Position numbers and translations under genes: made by a program. Shown here piece after piece: positions 1 to 8,762 of a DNA stretch of 44,878 nucleotides. The notes beneath the pieces were generated by a model that saw only the letters and a list, made by a program, of their open reading frames with translations, made no database searches and was not told where the DNA came from. The stretch is from contig JANWXA010000001.1 in the NCBI GenBank assembly GCA_025055465.1, positions 1 to 44,878 on the forward strand. Direction: 5' to 3'. The DNA comes from Candidatus Kapaibacterium sp. GTDB lineage: Bacteria > Bacteroidota > Ignavibacteria > Kapaibacteriales > HRBIN21. Within the stretch, counting starts at the first letter, position 1. Each line of letters opens with the position of its first letter.

Positions 1-2
1 CT

Positions 3-95
3 TTGGCTGCTGCTGCCGCTTCCTTGCGCGGGCTTGCCGAATTCCGCCATGGGGATCCATATGTCAAGCCGCTCCAGGAGTATTACGCCGAATAA
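3..95 (+). CDS. Possible 3' end of an upstream gene (partial)
   Basis: A frame open from the window edge ends at a TAA at 93-95. Its last residues would read GLAEFRHGDPYVKPLQEYYA followed by E, a charged and aromatic-rich tail that looks like an ordinary soluble protein C-terminus. It would overlap the start of prmC by about 35 bases, in keeping with the many overlapped genes here. There is too little sequence to name a family, and the prmC frame is also open to the edge, so this is a tentative call. Confidence 0.25.
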   Translation: MAAAAASLRGLAEFRHGDPYVKPLQEYYAE

Positions 96-996
96 CCCCC
101 CTGCAAGGAGAGGGCCCACCGTTGCAGAGGCTCTCTCTGCCGCAGCACACCGCCTGGAACGGGCAGGGGTAGACAGCCCTGGGCGAACCGCTGAGATACT
201 CCTGTGCCATGTACTACAGTGGGATCGCCTACGCCTTGTTCTGCAGCGGAATATGACTCTCCCACACAGCATCCACCAACGTTTCACTCGCTTACTACAG
301 CGGCGCCTCCAGCGAGAACCCCTGCAGTACATCTTAGGTGAGACCGAATTTTACGGACTTCGCCTCCGAGTACGCCACGGTGTCTTTATCCCTCGCCCCG
401 AGACCGAGCTCTTAGTAGAAGAGGCGCTCGCCACAGCACGGAGCTACGGTCTTACTCACCTTCGCATTCTGGACATCGGAACGGGTTCTGGCTGCGTTGC
501 GTTGGCTGTTGCCCAGCATTGTCCCCACGCGTCTGTGATTGGCGTAGATGTCTCAGTAACAGCTCTTAGCCTTGCCCGCCAGAATGCCCGGAAGTTGGGG
601 CTGTCTACAGTGCGTTTCCACTACACGGACATCCTTCGTGCTCTGCCACCCGGCAAACCCTTCCACATCATCGTCGCAAACCCGCCTTATATCCCTGTTA
701 CAGAGCTGCCCCATCTTCAACCGGAGATACGGCTATACGAACCGCCTTCTACTCTAACCGATGGCCTTGATGGCCTTGCCTTCTACCGGCGCTTTGCCGC
801 AATCTTCCCTCACCTCCTCTTTCCCCGAGGTTCATTCCTGGTAGAGGTCCCCGCTGGGGCCGCTACTGCTGTTGCCGCCCTTTTCCAGCCTATCGCCGCT
901 TCCCTGCACATCCGCAAAGACTACTGTGGCATAGAGCGCATCGTCATTGGCACCCTTGCCACAGACTCTACCTCCTGCCCCTCTACCGTTCGCTAA
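61..996 (+). CDS. prmC: Peptide chain release factor N5-glutamine methyltransferase PrmC
   Basis: PrmC (HemK) methylates the glutamine of the GGQ motif of release factors RF1/RF2 in the cytoplasm, using S-adenosylmethionine. The 311-residue product has the usual helical N-terminal domain (about residues 20-85). A Rossmann methyltransferase domain follows, with the SAM-binding DIGTGSG motif near residue 140 and the diagnostic NPPY motif near residue 207, which contacts the substrate glutamine. Length fits the family. The start is uncertain: TTG 34, ATG 49 and ATG 61 are in frame, the frame is open to the window edge, and the homologous region only begins near TVAEAL. ATG 61 is chosen as the shortest conventional start. 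metE follows 43 bases downstream on the same strand. Confidence 0.9.
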   Translation: MSSRSRSITPNNPPARRGPTVAEALSAAAHRLERAGVDSPGRTAEILLCHVLQWDRLRLVLQRNMTLPHSIHQRFTRLLQRRLQREPLQYILGETEFYGLRLRVRHGVFIPRPETELLVEEALATARSYGLTHLRILDIGTGSGCVALAVAQHCPHASVIGVDVSVTALSLARQNARKLGLSTVRFHYTDILRALPPGKPFHIIVANPPYIPVTELPHLQPEIRLYEPPSTLTDGLDGLAFYRRFAAIFPHLLFPRGSFLVEVPAGAATAVAALFQPIAASLHIRKDYCGIERIVIGTLATDSTSCPSTVR

Positions 997-1039
997 TTTC
1001 GTGCGCTAATGGAAGTTCTTTTCCATCGTACGAGGCGCC

Positions 1040-3328
1040 ATGCGCACCTTTGCCTTCGGCTTCCCCCGCCTGGGACAACGCCGGCAGTACAAGACACTCG
1101 TAGAGGCTTTCTGGGCCGGTTCGATCAGCGAGTCGGAGCTTCAGCAAGGATTCCGCGAACTGCAATGCGAACGGCTACAGGAGTACCACGGCATGGATCT
1201 CATCCCCAGCAATGAGCTTTCCCTTTACGACCCTATGTTGGACACCGCCGTCATGTGCGGTGCTATCCCCAGTCGCTTCGGAATATACAATGGACTGACC
1301 ACTTACTTCACGCTTGCTCGCGGGAAACAAGCTCTGGAGCTGACAAAATGGTTCAACACAAACTACCACTACCTTGTGCCGGAGCTGGAGCAGCCCAACT
1401 TCCATTTGTTGAAGAACTTCCCACTGGAAGACGTACGCCTCCATCGTCAACAAGGTGTAGAAACAGTGCCTACTCTGATTGGGCCATACACTTTCCTCCG
1501 CCTTTCCAAGCGCGTCCATCTCAACGGCGGCACCGTTACCGCTGTATCTCCACTGAGCGAGGACGACATCGCTCTCTTCAGTGCGGCACTGGTGCCTGTC
1601 TACAGCGAACTGCTCCGTACACTGCGTGACGAAGGTGTTACGCTGACCGTATTCCATGAGCCCGCTCTGGCCCTGGACGTCCCTGAGCTACACTGGACGC
1701 AAGTGACAGAATGGTACAGTGAACTGAGTCGCTCCGGGGTTGCTCTGTGGACTCTGTGTTATTATGACAGCGTCTCAGATTACCTGCACTTTTGCGAGCT
1801 GCCGGTCGCAGGCATTGGACTAGACTTCGTCTCTAACATAGAGAACTGGCAGGAGCTCCAGCGCCACGGCTTCCCTAAAGGCAAGACACTGATCGCTGGT
1901 ATCGTCAACGGGCGACAAGTGTGGCGTTCGGACTTGCAGGAGAGACTTCGTTTCGTAGAATCCCTCCTCCGCTTTGATGCGGACATCGTGCTTGCCCCCT
2001 CGTGCCCCCTTTTCCATCTCCCTGTGACCACGGAGCCGGAAACGCGACTCCCCGAGGGGCTTCGGGAGCGCTTAGCTTTCGCTCGCGAGCGAGTTGCTGA
2101 GCTGCGCCTCCTCAAAGCAGCCTTGGAAAGCCAGCCGGGAGCCTTGCATGAAGTAGTGGCCCAAACAGAATTGCTCCATCGGCCTTTCGCTCGCAACGAT
2201 ACTGTCGTCCGGCGCGTAGCAGCCCTGGCAGAAACCGACTTTCAACGAGTACCATCAGCGCCTCAACGCCGCCGCATACACCAACAACAGCTTCAGCTCC
2301 CTCTGCTGCCAACCACGACCATTGGCTCATTCCCGCAAACGGCGGAAATTCGACGTCTCCGAGGCCAACACCGGCGTGGAGAGCTCCCTGACCCCGAGTA
2401 CGTGTCCGCCATTCAGCAGCACATTCGCCATGCCATCGCCGTACAGGAAGAGGTAGGGCTGGATGTACTGGTACACGGGGAATTTGAGCGGAGCGATATG
2501 GTGGAGTATTTCGCCGAACGCTTAGAAGGCTTTGCTACTACTGAGCACGGATGGGTTCTTTCGTACGGTTCCCGCGTCTACCGCCCCCCTATCATCTACG
2601 GCGACATCTGGCGACCCCATCCAATGACCGTCCGGGAGATTACATACGCACAGTCGCTGACCCCAAAGCCTGTCAAAGGCATGCTCACCGGACCAGTAAC
2701 GATGCTCCTCTGGAGCTACTGGCGCCCAGATATTCCTCCAGAAGAGCTCGCCTACGAACTCGCTCTGGCAATCGCCGACGAAGTGCGAGACTTAGAAGCA
2801 GCCGGAATCCGTGTCATTCAAATTGACGAGCCCGCATTTCGCGAAGGAGCCCCACTCAAACGCCGCCATTGGAACACCTATTTCCGATGGGCAACGCGGG
2901 CGTTTCAACTTTGCCATGCCCATGCACGCCCAGAAACTCAAATTCACACACACATGTGCTACTCCGAATTCAACGACATCATGGATTACATCGCTCAACT
3001 GGACTTTGACGTGCTCTCCATAGAGGGCTCCCGTAGTAAAGGAGAAATCGTAGACCACTTTGCGGCATTGCCCTCGGAGAGTGTACAGGTCGGGGTTGGA
3101 GTCTACGACGTTCACTCCCCTGCAATTCCCGACACCGATGAGATCTCGGCGATTTTGGAGCGAGTCCTCCGTGTCCTACCACCTGAAGCCGTTTGGGTCA
3201 ATCCCGACTGTGGTCTCAAAACACGGCGCTGGGAAGAGGTCATCCCCGCTCTCCGAAACATGGTCACAGCCGCTCGCCGCCTTGCACAGCGGCTTCACAT
3301 CAGTGCCACGCAAGGGGAATGTCCATGA
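1040..3328 (+). CDS. metE: Cobalamin-independent methionine synthase MetE
   Basis: MetE transfers the methyl group of 5-methyltetrahydrofolate polyglutamate to homocysteine to make methionine, without B12. The 762-residue length matches the two-barrel family (E. coli about 753). The N-terminal half carries the YDPMLDTAVM and FNTNYHYLVPE signatures. The C-terminal catalytic barrel has IQIDEPAFREG and the zinc ligands H638 and C640 (HTHMC) and C724 (NPDCGLKTR). All catalytic landmarks are intact. The last four bases overlap the start of the next gene (ATGA at 3325-3328), so the two are probably co-transcribed and translationally coupled. The window also carries a cobalamin adenosyltransferase, so the organism appears to use B12 for something other than this step. 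Confidence 0.95.
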   Translation: MRTFAFGFPRLGQRRQYKTLVEAFWAGSISESELQQGFRELQCERLQEYHGMDLIPSNELSLYDPMLDTAVMCGAIPSRFGIYNGLTTYFTLARGKQALELTKWFNTNYHYLVPELEQPNFHLLKNFPLEDVRLHRQQGVETVPTLIGPYTFLRLSKRVHLNGGTVTAVSPLSEDDIALFSAALVPVYSELLRTLRDEGVTLTVFHEPALALDVPELHWTQVTEWYSELSRSGVALWTLCYYDSVSDYLHFCELPVAGIGLDFVSNIENWQELQRHGFPKGKTLIAGIVNGRQVWRSDLQERLRFVESLLRFDADIVLAPSCPLFHLPVTTEPETRLPEGLRERLAFARERVAELRLLKAALESQPGALHEVVAQTELLHRPFARNDTVVRRVAALAETDFQRVPSAPQRRRIHQQQLQLPLLPTTTIGSFPQTAEIRRLRGQHRRGELPDPEYVSAIQQHIRHAIAVQEEVGLDVLVHGEFERSDMVEYFAERLEGFATTEHGWVLSYGSRVYRPPIIYGDIWRPHPMTVREITYAQSLTPKPVKGMLTGPVTMLLWSYWRPDIPPEELAYELALAIADEVRDLEAAGIRVIQIDEPAFREGAPLKRRHWNTYFRWATRAFQLCHAHARPETQIHTHMCYSEFNDIMDYIAQLDFDVLSIEGSRSKGEIVDHFAALPSESVQVGVGVYDVHSPAIPDTDEISAILERVLRVLPPEAVWVNPDCGLKTRRWEEVIPALRNMVTAARRLAQRLHISATQGECP

Positions 3329-4998
3329 GCATACGCACAGAAACCGTTCTCGTCTTAGGCGGATGGGGACTGGTCGGCTCTGCTGTATGCCGACGCATTG
3401 CACAGGAGCATCCACAGCGTTTGGTGCTCACCTCACTGCACCGTTCCGAAGCCGAGGAAGCCGCCTCCGAGCTCCGCCATCTCTTCCCCAATATCGCTAT
3501 CGAAGCTCGCTGGGGCGACATATTTGTCCGGGAGGAATGGAAGGACCTCCCTCGCTCAGACCTCTTATGCAACCCTGTTGCGCGCTCTGGCCTGATCGAG
3601 GACATTCTGGGCGAGTTAGACGAGGACCGCTTACTCAACTCTGCCCTATACTGCTTGCTGACCGACGTCCGTCCCGGCATTGTAATTGACTGCATCAACA
3701 CAGCAACGGCAATCGCTTACCAAGACATTTACAGTACCGCCAACACTGTCTGGCACACACTCCGGGAGGCTGCTCCCGCCACGGAAGCAACTGAGCGACT
3801 CCTAAGCAGCCTCTACATCCCGCAGCTTATCCGCCATATACAGCTCCTCTACCACAGCCTCATCGCTGCCGGGACACGGCTCTACTTGAAGGTAGGCACA
3901 ACCGGTACCGGCGGCATGGGGCTCAATATCCCCTACACGCACAGTGAGGAACGCCCCTCGCGCATACTATTGGCGAAATCCGCCGTGGCTGGTGCGCATT
4001 CGTCGCTGCTCTTCCTTATGGGGCGTACGCCCGGTGCCCCAGTCATCAAAGAAGTCAAGCCCGCTGCCATCATCGCATGGAAACGGATTGCCTACGATAC
4101 CGTGCTCTTCCGAGGACATCCCCTTTCCTGTGTCGACCTTCGCCCAGAAGAAGCCTTAGAATTGGGCGCTACCTTCCCTACCCAGCCCCCAGCAGCTCTT
4201 CAGTTCCTGGATGAGCCGCTGCGCTCAGTCTTCATTGACACAGGAGAAAATGGGGTCTTTGCCCGTGCCGAATTTGAAACTGTCAGCGCCCTTGGGCAGA
4301 TGGAGCTCATCACCCCTGAGGAGATCGCCGAAGTAGTCACGCGGGAAATCCTTGGCGGCAATACCGGTCACGACATCATTGCTGCTCTGGACTCCGCTAT
4401 CTTGGGGCCAACCTATCGCGGCGGCGTACTCCGGCATATTGCCCTGGAAACCTTACGCCGACTGGAGTGCGAGCACCAAACCGAGGGAGTTGCTTTTGAA
4501 ATGCTCGGTCCCCCGCGACTCACCAAGCTTCTCTACGAAACTCACCTGCTCAAGCGTGTTTTCGGCTCTATCCCGACCGTGCTGGAGCATTCGCCGGAGG
4601 ACATGGCCGTCAGTCTCTGGAACTTACTCTGCCGCGATAGCCGGCTGCGCTCACAAATCCTTACGGTTGGCCTGGTCATTCTCCTCCCAGATGGACGCCG
4701 CTATCTTCGAGGCTCTGAGGTCAAAGTCCCCCGTCCCGACGAGGACCCCCGATGTACTCCCGAGGCGCTAAACCGTTGGTGTGAAGCTGGCTGGATAGAT
4801 CTACGCCCAGTCAATATGGCACGTTGGCAAGAACGTCTTCGGCAGATGCTCCAACGTGCCCACGCCGGCGACGGTGGAAACAGCTCCAGGAACGGCGAAT
4901 GGCTCTTACACTGGGCACGATTAACCGAGCTGGACGAAGGCAACATCGCCGCATGGGTCCTTACATACGAAGAGCATGGTGCCCGCGGCAAACGCTAA
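3325..4998 (+). CDS. Rossmann-fold protein of unknown function (epimerase/dehydrogenase-like N-terminus)
   Basis: The product is 557 residues. It opens with VLVLGGWGLVGSAV, a GGxGxxG dinucleotide-binding turn typical of extended short-chain dehydrogenases and NAD-dependent epimerases. I see no YxxxK catalytic motif in the usual place. The central part holds a glycine-rich stretch (KVGTTGTGGMGLNIPYTH, about residues 192-209) that looks like a second functional site. The remaining ~300 residues match no domain I recognise. No signal peptide or membrane segment is evident. ATG 3325 is chosen because it overlaps the metE stop (ATGA) and has AAGGGG a few bases upstream; ATG 3319 is also in frame. 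The gene overlaps purN by 23 bases, placing it between two folate-dependent enzymes. A role there is inference only. Confidence 0.8.
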   Translation: MSIRTETVLVLGGWGLVGSAVCRRIAQEHPQRLVLTSLHRSEAEEAASELRHLFPNIAIEARWGDIFVREEWKDLPRSDLLCNPVARSGLIEDILGELDEDRLLNSALYCLLTDVRPGIVIDCINTATAIAYQDIYSTANTVWHTLREAAPATEATERLLSSLYIPQLIRHIQLLYHSLIAAGTRLYLKVGTTGTGGMGLNIPYTHSEERPSRILLAKSAVAGAHSSLLFLMGRTPGAPVIKEVKPAAIIAWKRIAYDTVLFRGHPLSCVDLRPEEALELGATFPTQPPAALQFLDEPLRSVFIDTGENGVFARAEFETVSALGQMELITPEEIAEVVTREILGGNTGHDIIAALDSAILGPTYRGGVLRHIALETLRRLECEHQTEGVAFEMLGPPRLTKLLYETHLLKRVFGSIPTVLEHSPEDMAVSLWNLLCRDSRLRSQILTVGLVILLPDGRRYLRGSEVKVPRPDEDPRCTPEALNRWCEAGWIDLRPVNMARWQERLRQMLQRAHAGDGGNSSRNGEWLLHWARLTELDEGNIAAWVLTYEEHGARGKR

Positions 4999-5602
4999 AG
5001 CACCCGGTCCTGTCCGTGTTGCCATCTTCGCTTCTGGGCGCGGAACCAATGCTGAAGCTCTCATCCGCTTTTCCTACCGTCCCGAAGCACTTTACCAAGT
5101 TGTTCTCATCCTCAGCAACAACTCCACCGCTGGCGTCCGACAGGTCGCAGAGCGCTACCGTATCCCATTTGTTCACATCAGTAGCCACACCCACCCAGAT
5201 CCGGCGGAGTACGCCGATGCTCTCCTGCAGCAACTTCGAACCCACGAAGTTGAGCTCATCGCCTTAGCCGGCTATCTGAAAAAAGTCCCACCAGCAGTCG
5301 TGCAGGCTTACCGTGGGCGCATCTTCAACATTCATCCTGCCTTGCTCCCTCGATTCGGTGGCCCAGGTATGTATGGCCTCCATGTACACGAAGCTGTTCT
5401 GCACGCCGGCGAACCTTTTACTGGGGTCACCGTTCATATTGTGGACGAGGACTACGACACCGGCACTGTGCTGGCCCAACTCCGCATTCCTGTCCTCCCC
5501 GAGGACACCCCCGAATCCCTCGCAGAACGCCTGCTGGTGTACGAACACGAACTGTACCCACGCGTTCTCAACCAACAAGCCCGTATCCTGCGCCGATGCT
5601 AA
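4976..5602 (+). CDS. purN: Phosphoribosylglycinamide formyltransferase PurN
   Basis: PurN carries out the third step of purine synthesis, transferring formyl from 10-formyltetrahydrofolate to GAR. The 208-residue product shows the N-terminal ASGRGTN phosphate-binding motif (residues 19-25). Its active site is FNIHPALLP, with Asn118 and His120, and the Asp-containing VHIVDEDYDTG block comes near residue 153. A stretch around ALAGYLKKVP (about 97-105) also fits the family. The start ATG lies 23 bases inside the preceding gene. Since purL and a purine nucleoside phosphorylase occur elsewhere in the window, purine genes are scattered rather than in one pur operon. Confidence 0.93.
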   Translation: MVPAANAKAPGPVRVAIFASGRGTNAEALIRFSYRPEALYQVVLILSNNSTAGVRQVAERYRIPFVHISSHTHPDPAEYADALLQQLRTHEVELIALAGYLKKVPPAVVQAYRGRIFNIHPALLPRFGGPGMYGLHVHEAVLHAGEPFTGVTVHIVDEDYDTGTVLAQLRIPVLPEDTPESLAERLLVYEHELYPRVLNQQARILRRC

Positions 5603-5701
5603 GCCGATGGCCGCTGGCTCCACGGGCTTCTCAGCAGCTTTGGGAGGAAGTTATTATTTTTACGCTCTTCACTTTGGAAGTCAAACAGCGTACAGCTCCC
5701 C

Positions 5702-7837
5702 ATGAGGGTTTACGAAACGCAGCATATCCGGAATGCTGTCCTATTGGGGCATGCCGGCTGTGGAAAGACCAGCCTTGCCGAAGCTATCCTCTTTTTTGCC
5801 GGTGCTACAACGCGCAGAGGTAGCATCCAGGAGCGCAACACTATTTCAGACTACCACGAAATAGAGCACGAACGCGGTACCTCGGTTTTCGCCAGTTTAC
5901 TCACGTTCGAGTGGAACGGCCACAAGCTCAATCTCCTGGATACCCCTGGATATGACGACTTCATCGGGCAGGTGCTTCCGGCCATGCGTGTCGCCGATCT
6001 GGGCTTGTTGTTGGTCAACCTGCAGAGCGGCGTCGAAGTCGGGACAGAGCTTCTCTGGAAGTACACCGAGCAGGAACGGCTTCCAGTGGCCTTTGTGTTG
6101 AGCAAACCCGACGGGGAACAGGCAAACTTCGAACGCACGCTTGCTCATATCCAGCAGCGGCTTACCTCCAGTATCGCTGTCTTGCACTATCCCGTCGGCG
6201 AAGGAGCGCACGTCCAAGGCATTGTGGACGTACTGAGCCAGCGTCTCTACGGGCCCGACATGCCGGGCACTCCAGCACAGCCACAGCCCGTACCCCAGAG
6301 CGAACAGGAACGCCTGCAGCGTTTCCGAGAACAGCTTATGGAGGCCGTCGCGGTTGCCGACGAGCAGCTCATGGAGGCTTACTTTGCCAAGGGAGAACTC
6401 AGCCCAGAAGAGCTCCGGCGAGGCCTTCGTCATGCTATACTGCAACGCGCCGTCTTCCCTGTTCTCTGCGCCGGAGCCGAAACCGCTATAGGGCTCGCTC
6501 GGCTGCTGCACTTCCTCACCGACATCTTCCCCGCTCCAACCGAGCTGCCACCTATCCATACTACCGATGGTAAGCCACTCCGCTGTGATTCTTCAGAGCC
6601 CGCAGTTGCCTTCGTCTACCGCACCCTGTCCGAACCCAGCTTAGGTGATATGAGCTTCATGCGCGTCTATTCCGGGACCCTCCGGGCTGGGATGGAGTTG
6701 GTCAATGCCCAGACAGGCGCCACAGAGCGTCTGCCCCAACTCTTTACTGTTCTGGGCAAAAAGCGCACAGAAGTCACCCCTATTGTCGCCGGAGACCTTG
6801 CGGCAACGGTCAAGCTTCGGAATACGCATACCAACAACACCCTCCACGAAAAGGGTGCTGTCGCTTACACCCTACCCTTGATTGAATTTCCACCCCCACG
6901 CGTTCGTGTTGCCGTACTCCCCGTCAAAAAAGGCGATGAAGAAAAAGTAGGTTCGGCCCTGCACCAGCTACAGGAAGAAGACCCCAGCTACCGTGTAGAA
7001 CATGCCCAGGAACTGCGCCAAATCATTCTTCACGGACAAGGCGAGCTCCACCTGGCAGTCGCTCGCTGGCTTCTCCTTCATCGCTTCCGCGTAGAAGCTG
7101 AGTTCGTGGAGCCTCGCATCCCTTATCGGGAAACCATCCAAAAGCCCGCAAAAGGCTACTACAAACACAAGAAACAGACCGGCGGCGCCGGACAATACGC
7201 AGAGGTTCACCTGCTCGTTGAACCTTATACTAACGGCATGCCTGACCCAGCAGGGCTGACTGTACGGAGCAAAGAGGAGCACGATCTTCCCTGGGGCGGG
7301 AAACTGGTCTTCCTCAACTGTATCGTTGGGGGCGTCATTGATACTCGGTTCATGCCTGCCATCCTCAAGGGCATCATGGAAAAGATGCAGGATGGGCCAC
7401 TAACGGGTTCATACGTCCGTGACATCCGCGTCAGTGTCTTCGACGGCAAAATGCACCCCGTTGACTCCAATGAAGCCGCTTTCAAGATTGCAGGTATGAT
7501 GGCCTTCAAACACGCCTTCTTGGAAGCGGATCCAAGGGTACTGGAACCTATCTACGAAGTGACTATCACGGTACCGGATGAGTTCGTCGGTGCTGTCATA
7601 AGCGATCTGCCCTCGCGACGCGCAGTTATCCTGGGTGTGGAAAGCGACGGACACTACCAGCGCATCCGCGCCCACATGCCCCTGGCTGAGCTGGACAAGT
7701 ACTCGGCAGCTCTGCGCTCACTGACCCAAGGGCGTGCTACCTATATGCAGCGTTTTATCGAGTATGTCCCCGTGCCGCCGCATATTCAGCAGAAGCTCGT
7801 AGAAGAACATCGCACTCACGTCGCTGAGGAAGCTTGA
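5702..7837 (+). CDS. Elongation factor G-like GTPase (EF-G2 type)
   Basis: The 711-residue product has the full EF-G domain order: an N-terminal GTPase, a beta-barrel domain II (about 300-385) and C-terminal ribosome-interacting domains. The GTPase shows the P-loop GHAGCGKT (16-23), a switch I HERGTS (57-62), G3 DTPGYDDF (80-87) and G4 SKPD (134-137). The G3 DTPGY replaces the canonical DTPGH, so the catalytic histidine of translational GTPases is absent. G4 has Ser in place of the first Asn of NKxD. Both deviations are, as I recall, typical of the EF-G2/EF-G-like subfamily rather than the main translocase. A canonical fusA is therefore expected elsewhere in the genome. The 99-base upstream gap has no strong Shine-Dalgarno. 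Confidence 0.88.
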   Translation: MRVYETQHIRNAVLLGHAGCGKTSLAEAILFFAGATTRRGSIQERNTISDYHEIEHERGTSVFASLLTFEWNGHKLNLLDTPGYDDFIGQVLPAMRVADLGLLLVNLQSGVEVGTELLWKYTEQERLPVAFVLSKPDGEQANFERTLAHIQQRLTSSIAVLHYPVGEGAHVQGIVDVLSQRLYGPDMPGTPAQPQPVPQSEQERLQRFREQLMEAVAVADEQLMEAYFAKGELSPEELRRGLRHAILQRAVFPVLCAGAETAIGLARLLHFLTDIFPAPTELPPIHTTDGKPLRCDSSEPAVAFVYRTLSEPSLGDMSFMRVYSGTLRAGMELVNAQTGATERLPQLFTVLGKKRTEVTPIVAGDLAATVKLRNTHTNNTLHEKGAVAYTLPLIEFPPPRVRVAVLPVKKGDEEKVGSALHQLQEEDPSYRVEHAQELRQIILHGQGELHLAVARWLLLHRFRVEAEFVEPRIPYRETIQKPAKGYYKHKKQTGGAGQYAEVHLLVEPYTNGMPDPAGLTVRSKEEHDLPWGGKLVFLNCIVGGVIDTRFMPAILKGIMEKMQDGPLTGSYVRDIRVSVFDGKMHPVDSNEAAFKIAGMMAFKHAFLEADPRVLEPIYEVTITVPDEFVGAVISDLPSRRAVILGVESDGHYQRIRAHMPLAELDKYSAALRSLTQGRATYMQRFIEYVPVPPHIQQKLVEEHRTHVAEEA

Positions 7838-7906
7838 GATGGAAACCCCCTGAGAAGAGCTGTAATTTAGCGTCCTAAACATGTCCCTCAATAAAGGAGT
7901 TCGTCG

Positions 7907-8419
7907 GTGTCTGTAAACACTCTGTTTTTCTTCCTCTTCGGAGCTGCTGGTATAGGCTTTGCGCTGGCAGTTATCACGCGCCGCAACCCTGTTGCCTCTG
8001 CACTCTGGATGATCGGCTACTTCCTTGCACTGGCGGGGCTATACCTGACACTCCAAGCGTCCCTGATTGCCGTCATGCAAGTGCTGATCTATGCCGGCGC
8101 CATTATGGTGCTGGTCATCTTCGTCATCATGCTGTTGAATTTAGGAAACCCCGAGCAGCTCCGGGAACGCTTCAATCCGCGTGTTGGGCTGGCAAGCGCC
8201 CTGGGCGCTCTGCTGGTTCTTCAGTTTCTGGTTTTTCTCCTAAGCCGCCCCACTGGTTATACTGCCCCCTCCCCAAAGGCGTCCGAGATCGGCTCCCCGG
8301 AAAACCTCGGGCAGGTCCTTTTCACTGACTATCTTTTTCCGTTCGAGGCAGTTTCTCTCCTTCTGTTGGCCGCCGTCGTCGGTGCCGTCGTCTTGGCTAA
8401 ACGGAAGTTGGAACCCTAA
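7907..8419 (+). CDS. nuoJ: NADH-quinone oxidoreductase subunit J
   Basis: NuoJ is a membrane-arm subunit of respiratory complex I. The 170-residue protein is nearly all hydrophobic, with about five transmembrane helices. It holds the conserved block MQVLIYAGAIMVLVIFVIML around residues 57-76, whose helix contains the pi-bulge seen in this subunit. The GTG start at 7907 is supported by AAGGAG at 7894-7899, one of the better ribosome sites in the window. nuoK follows after 16 bases. Neither nuoI upstream nor nuoL downstream is present, so the pair is detached from the rest of the nuo set. Confidence 0.93.
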   Translation: MSVNTLFFFLFGAAGIGFALAVITRRNPVASALWMIGYFLALAGLYLTLQASLIAVMQVLIYAGAIMVLVIFVIMLLNLGNPEQLRERFNPRVGLASALGALLVLQFLVFLLSRPTGYTAPSPKASEIGSPENLGQVLFTDYLFPFEAVSLLLLAAVVGAVVLAKRKLEP

Positions 8420-8435
8420 GGATTTCGGAGCAGCC

Positions 8436-8744
8436 ATGTCAACTTTGCCATTGGAAGCCTACTTGCTGTTGTCAGCAACCCTATTCACCATTGGCGTCGT
8501 GGGTGTGTTGACCCGCCGTAACGCCATCATCATTCTCATGTCTATCGAGATTATGCTCAACGCTGTCAACCTGTCGCTGGTGGCTTTCTCGGCATACTTA
8601 GGGAATGCGGAAGGGCAGCTTCTGGTCTTCTTTGTCATGGCGGTGGCGGCCGCCGAGGCCGCCGTCGGGTTAGCAATCATATTGGCCCTCTTTCGGAACC
8701 AGCAGACCGTCTACGTAGATGAGGTCAATATCCTGCGGTGGTAG
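8436..8744 (+). CDS. nuoK: NADH-quinone oxidoreductase subunit K
   Basis: NuoK is a small three-helix complex I subunit involved in proton pumping. The 102 residues from ATG 8436 match the usual length of about 100. A longer in-frame start at 8382 lies inside nuoJ and is disfavoured; TTCGGAG precedes the chosen ATG. The conserved helix block NAIIILMSIEIMLNAVNLSL contains the membrane glutamate of this subunit. A second conserved acidic residue sits in the helix VAAAEAAVGLAIIL. The gene is followed within 20 bases by hpnC, not nuoL. Confidence 0.94.
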   Translation: MSTLPLEAYLLLSATLFTIGVVGVLTRRNAIIILMSIEIMLNAVNLSLVAFSAYLGNAEGQLLVFFVMAVAAAEAAVGLAIILALFRNQQTVYVDEVNILRW

Positions 8745-8762
8745 TACTGACCCCGGATAGCC

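Noticed and set aside
39..63. Cluster of EcoRI, NcoI, BamHI and NdeI sites resembling a cloning polylinker
   Set aside because: The segment reads smoothly as coding in two frames, continues into prmC, and no vector-like sequence surrounds it. It is probably chance, though the first bases of the contig deserve a vector screen.
30..1000. Search for tRNA or rRNA genes across all gaps
   Set aside because: No T-arm or anticodon-arm pattern was seen by eye in any intergenic region of the window, so none is reported.
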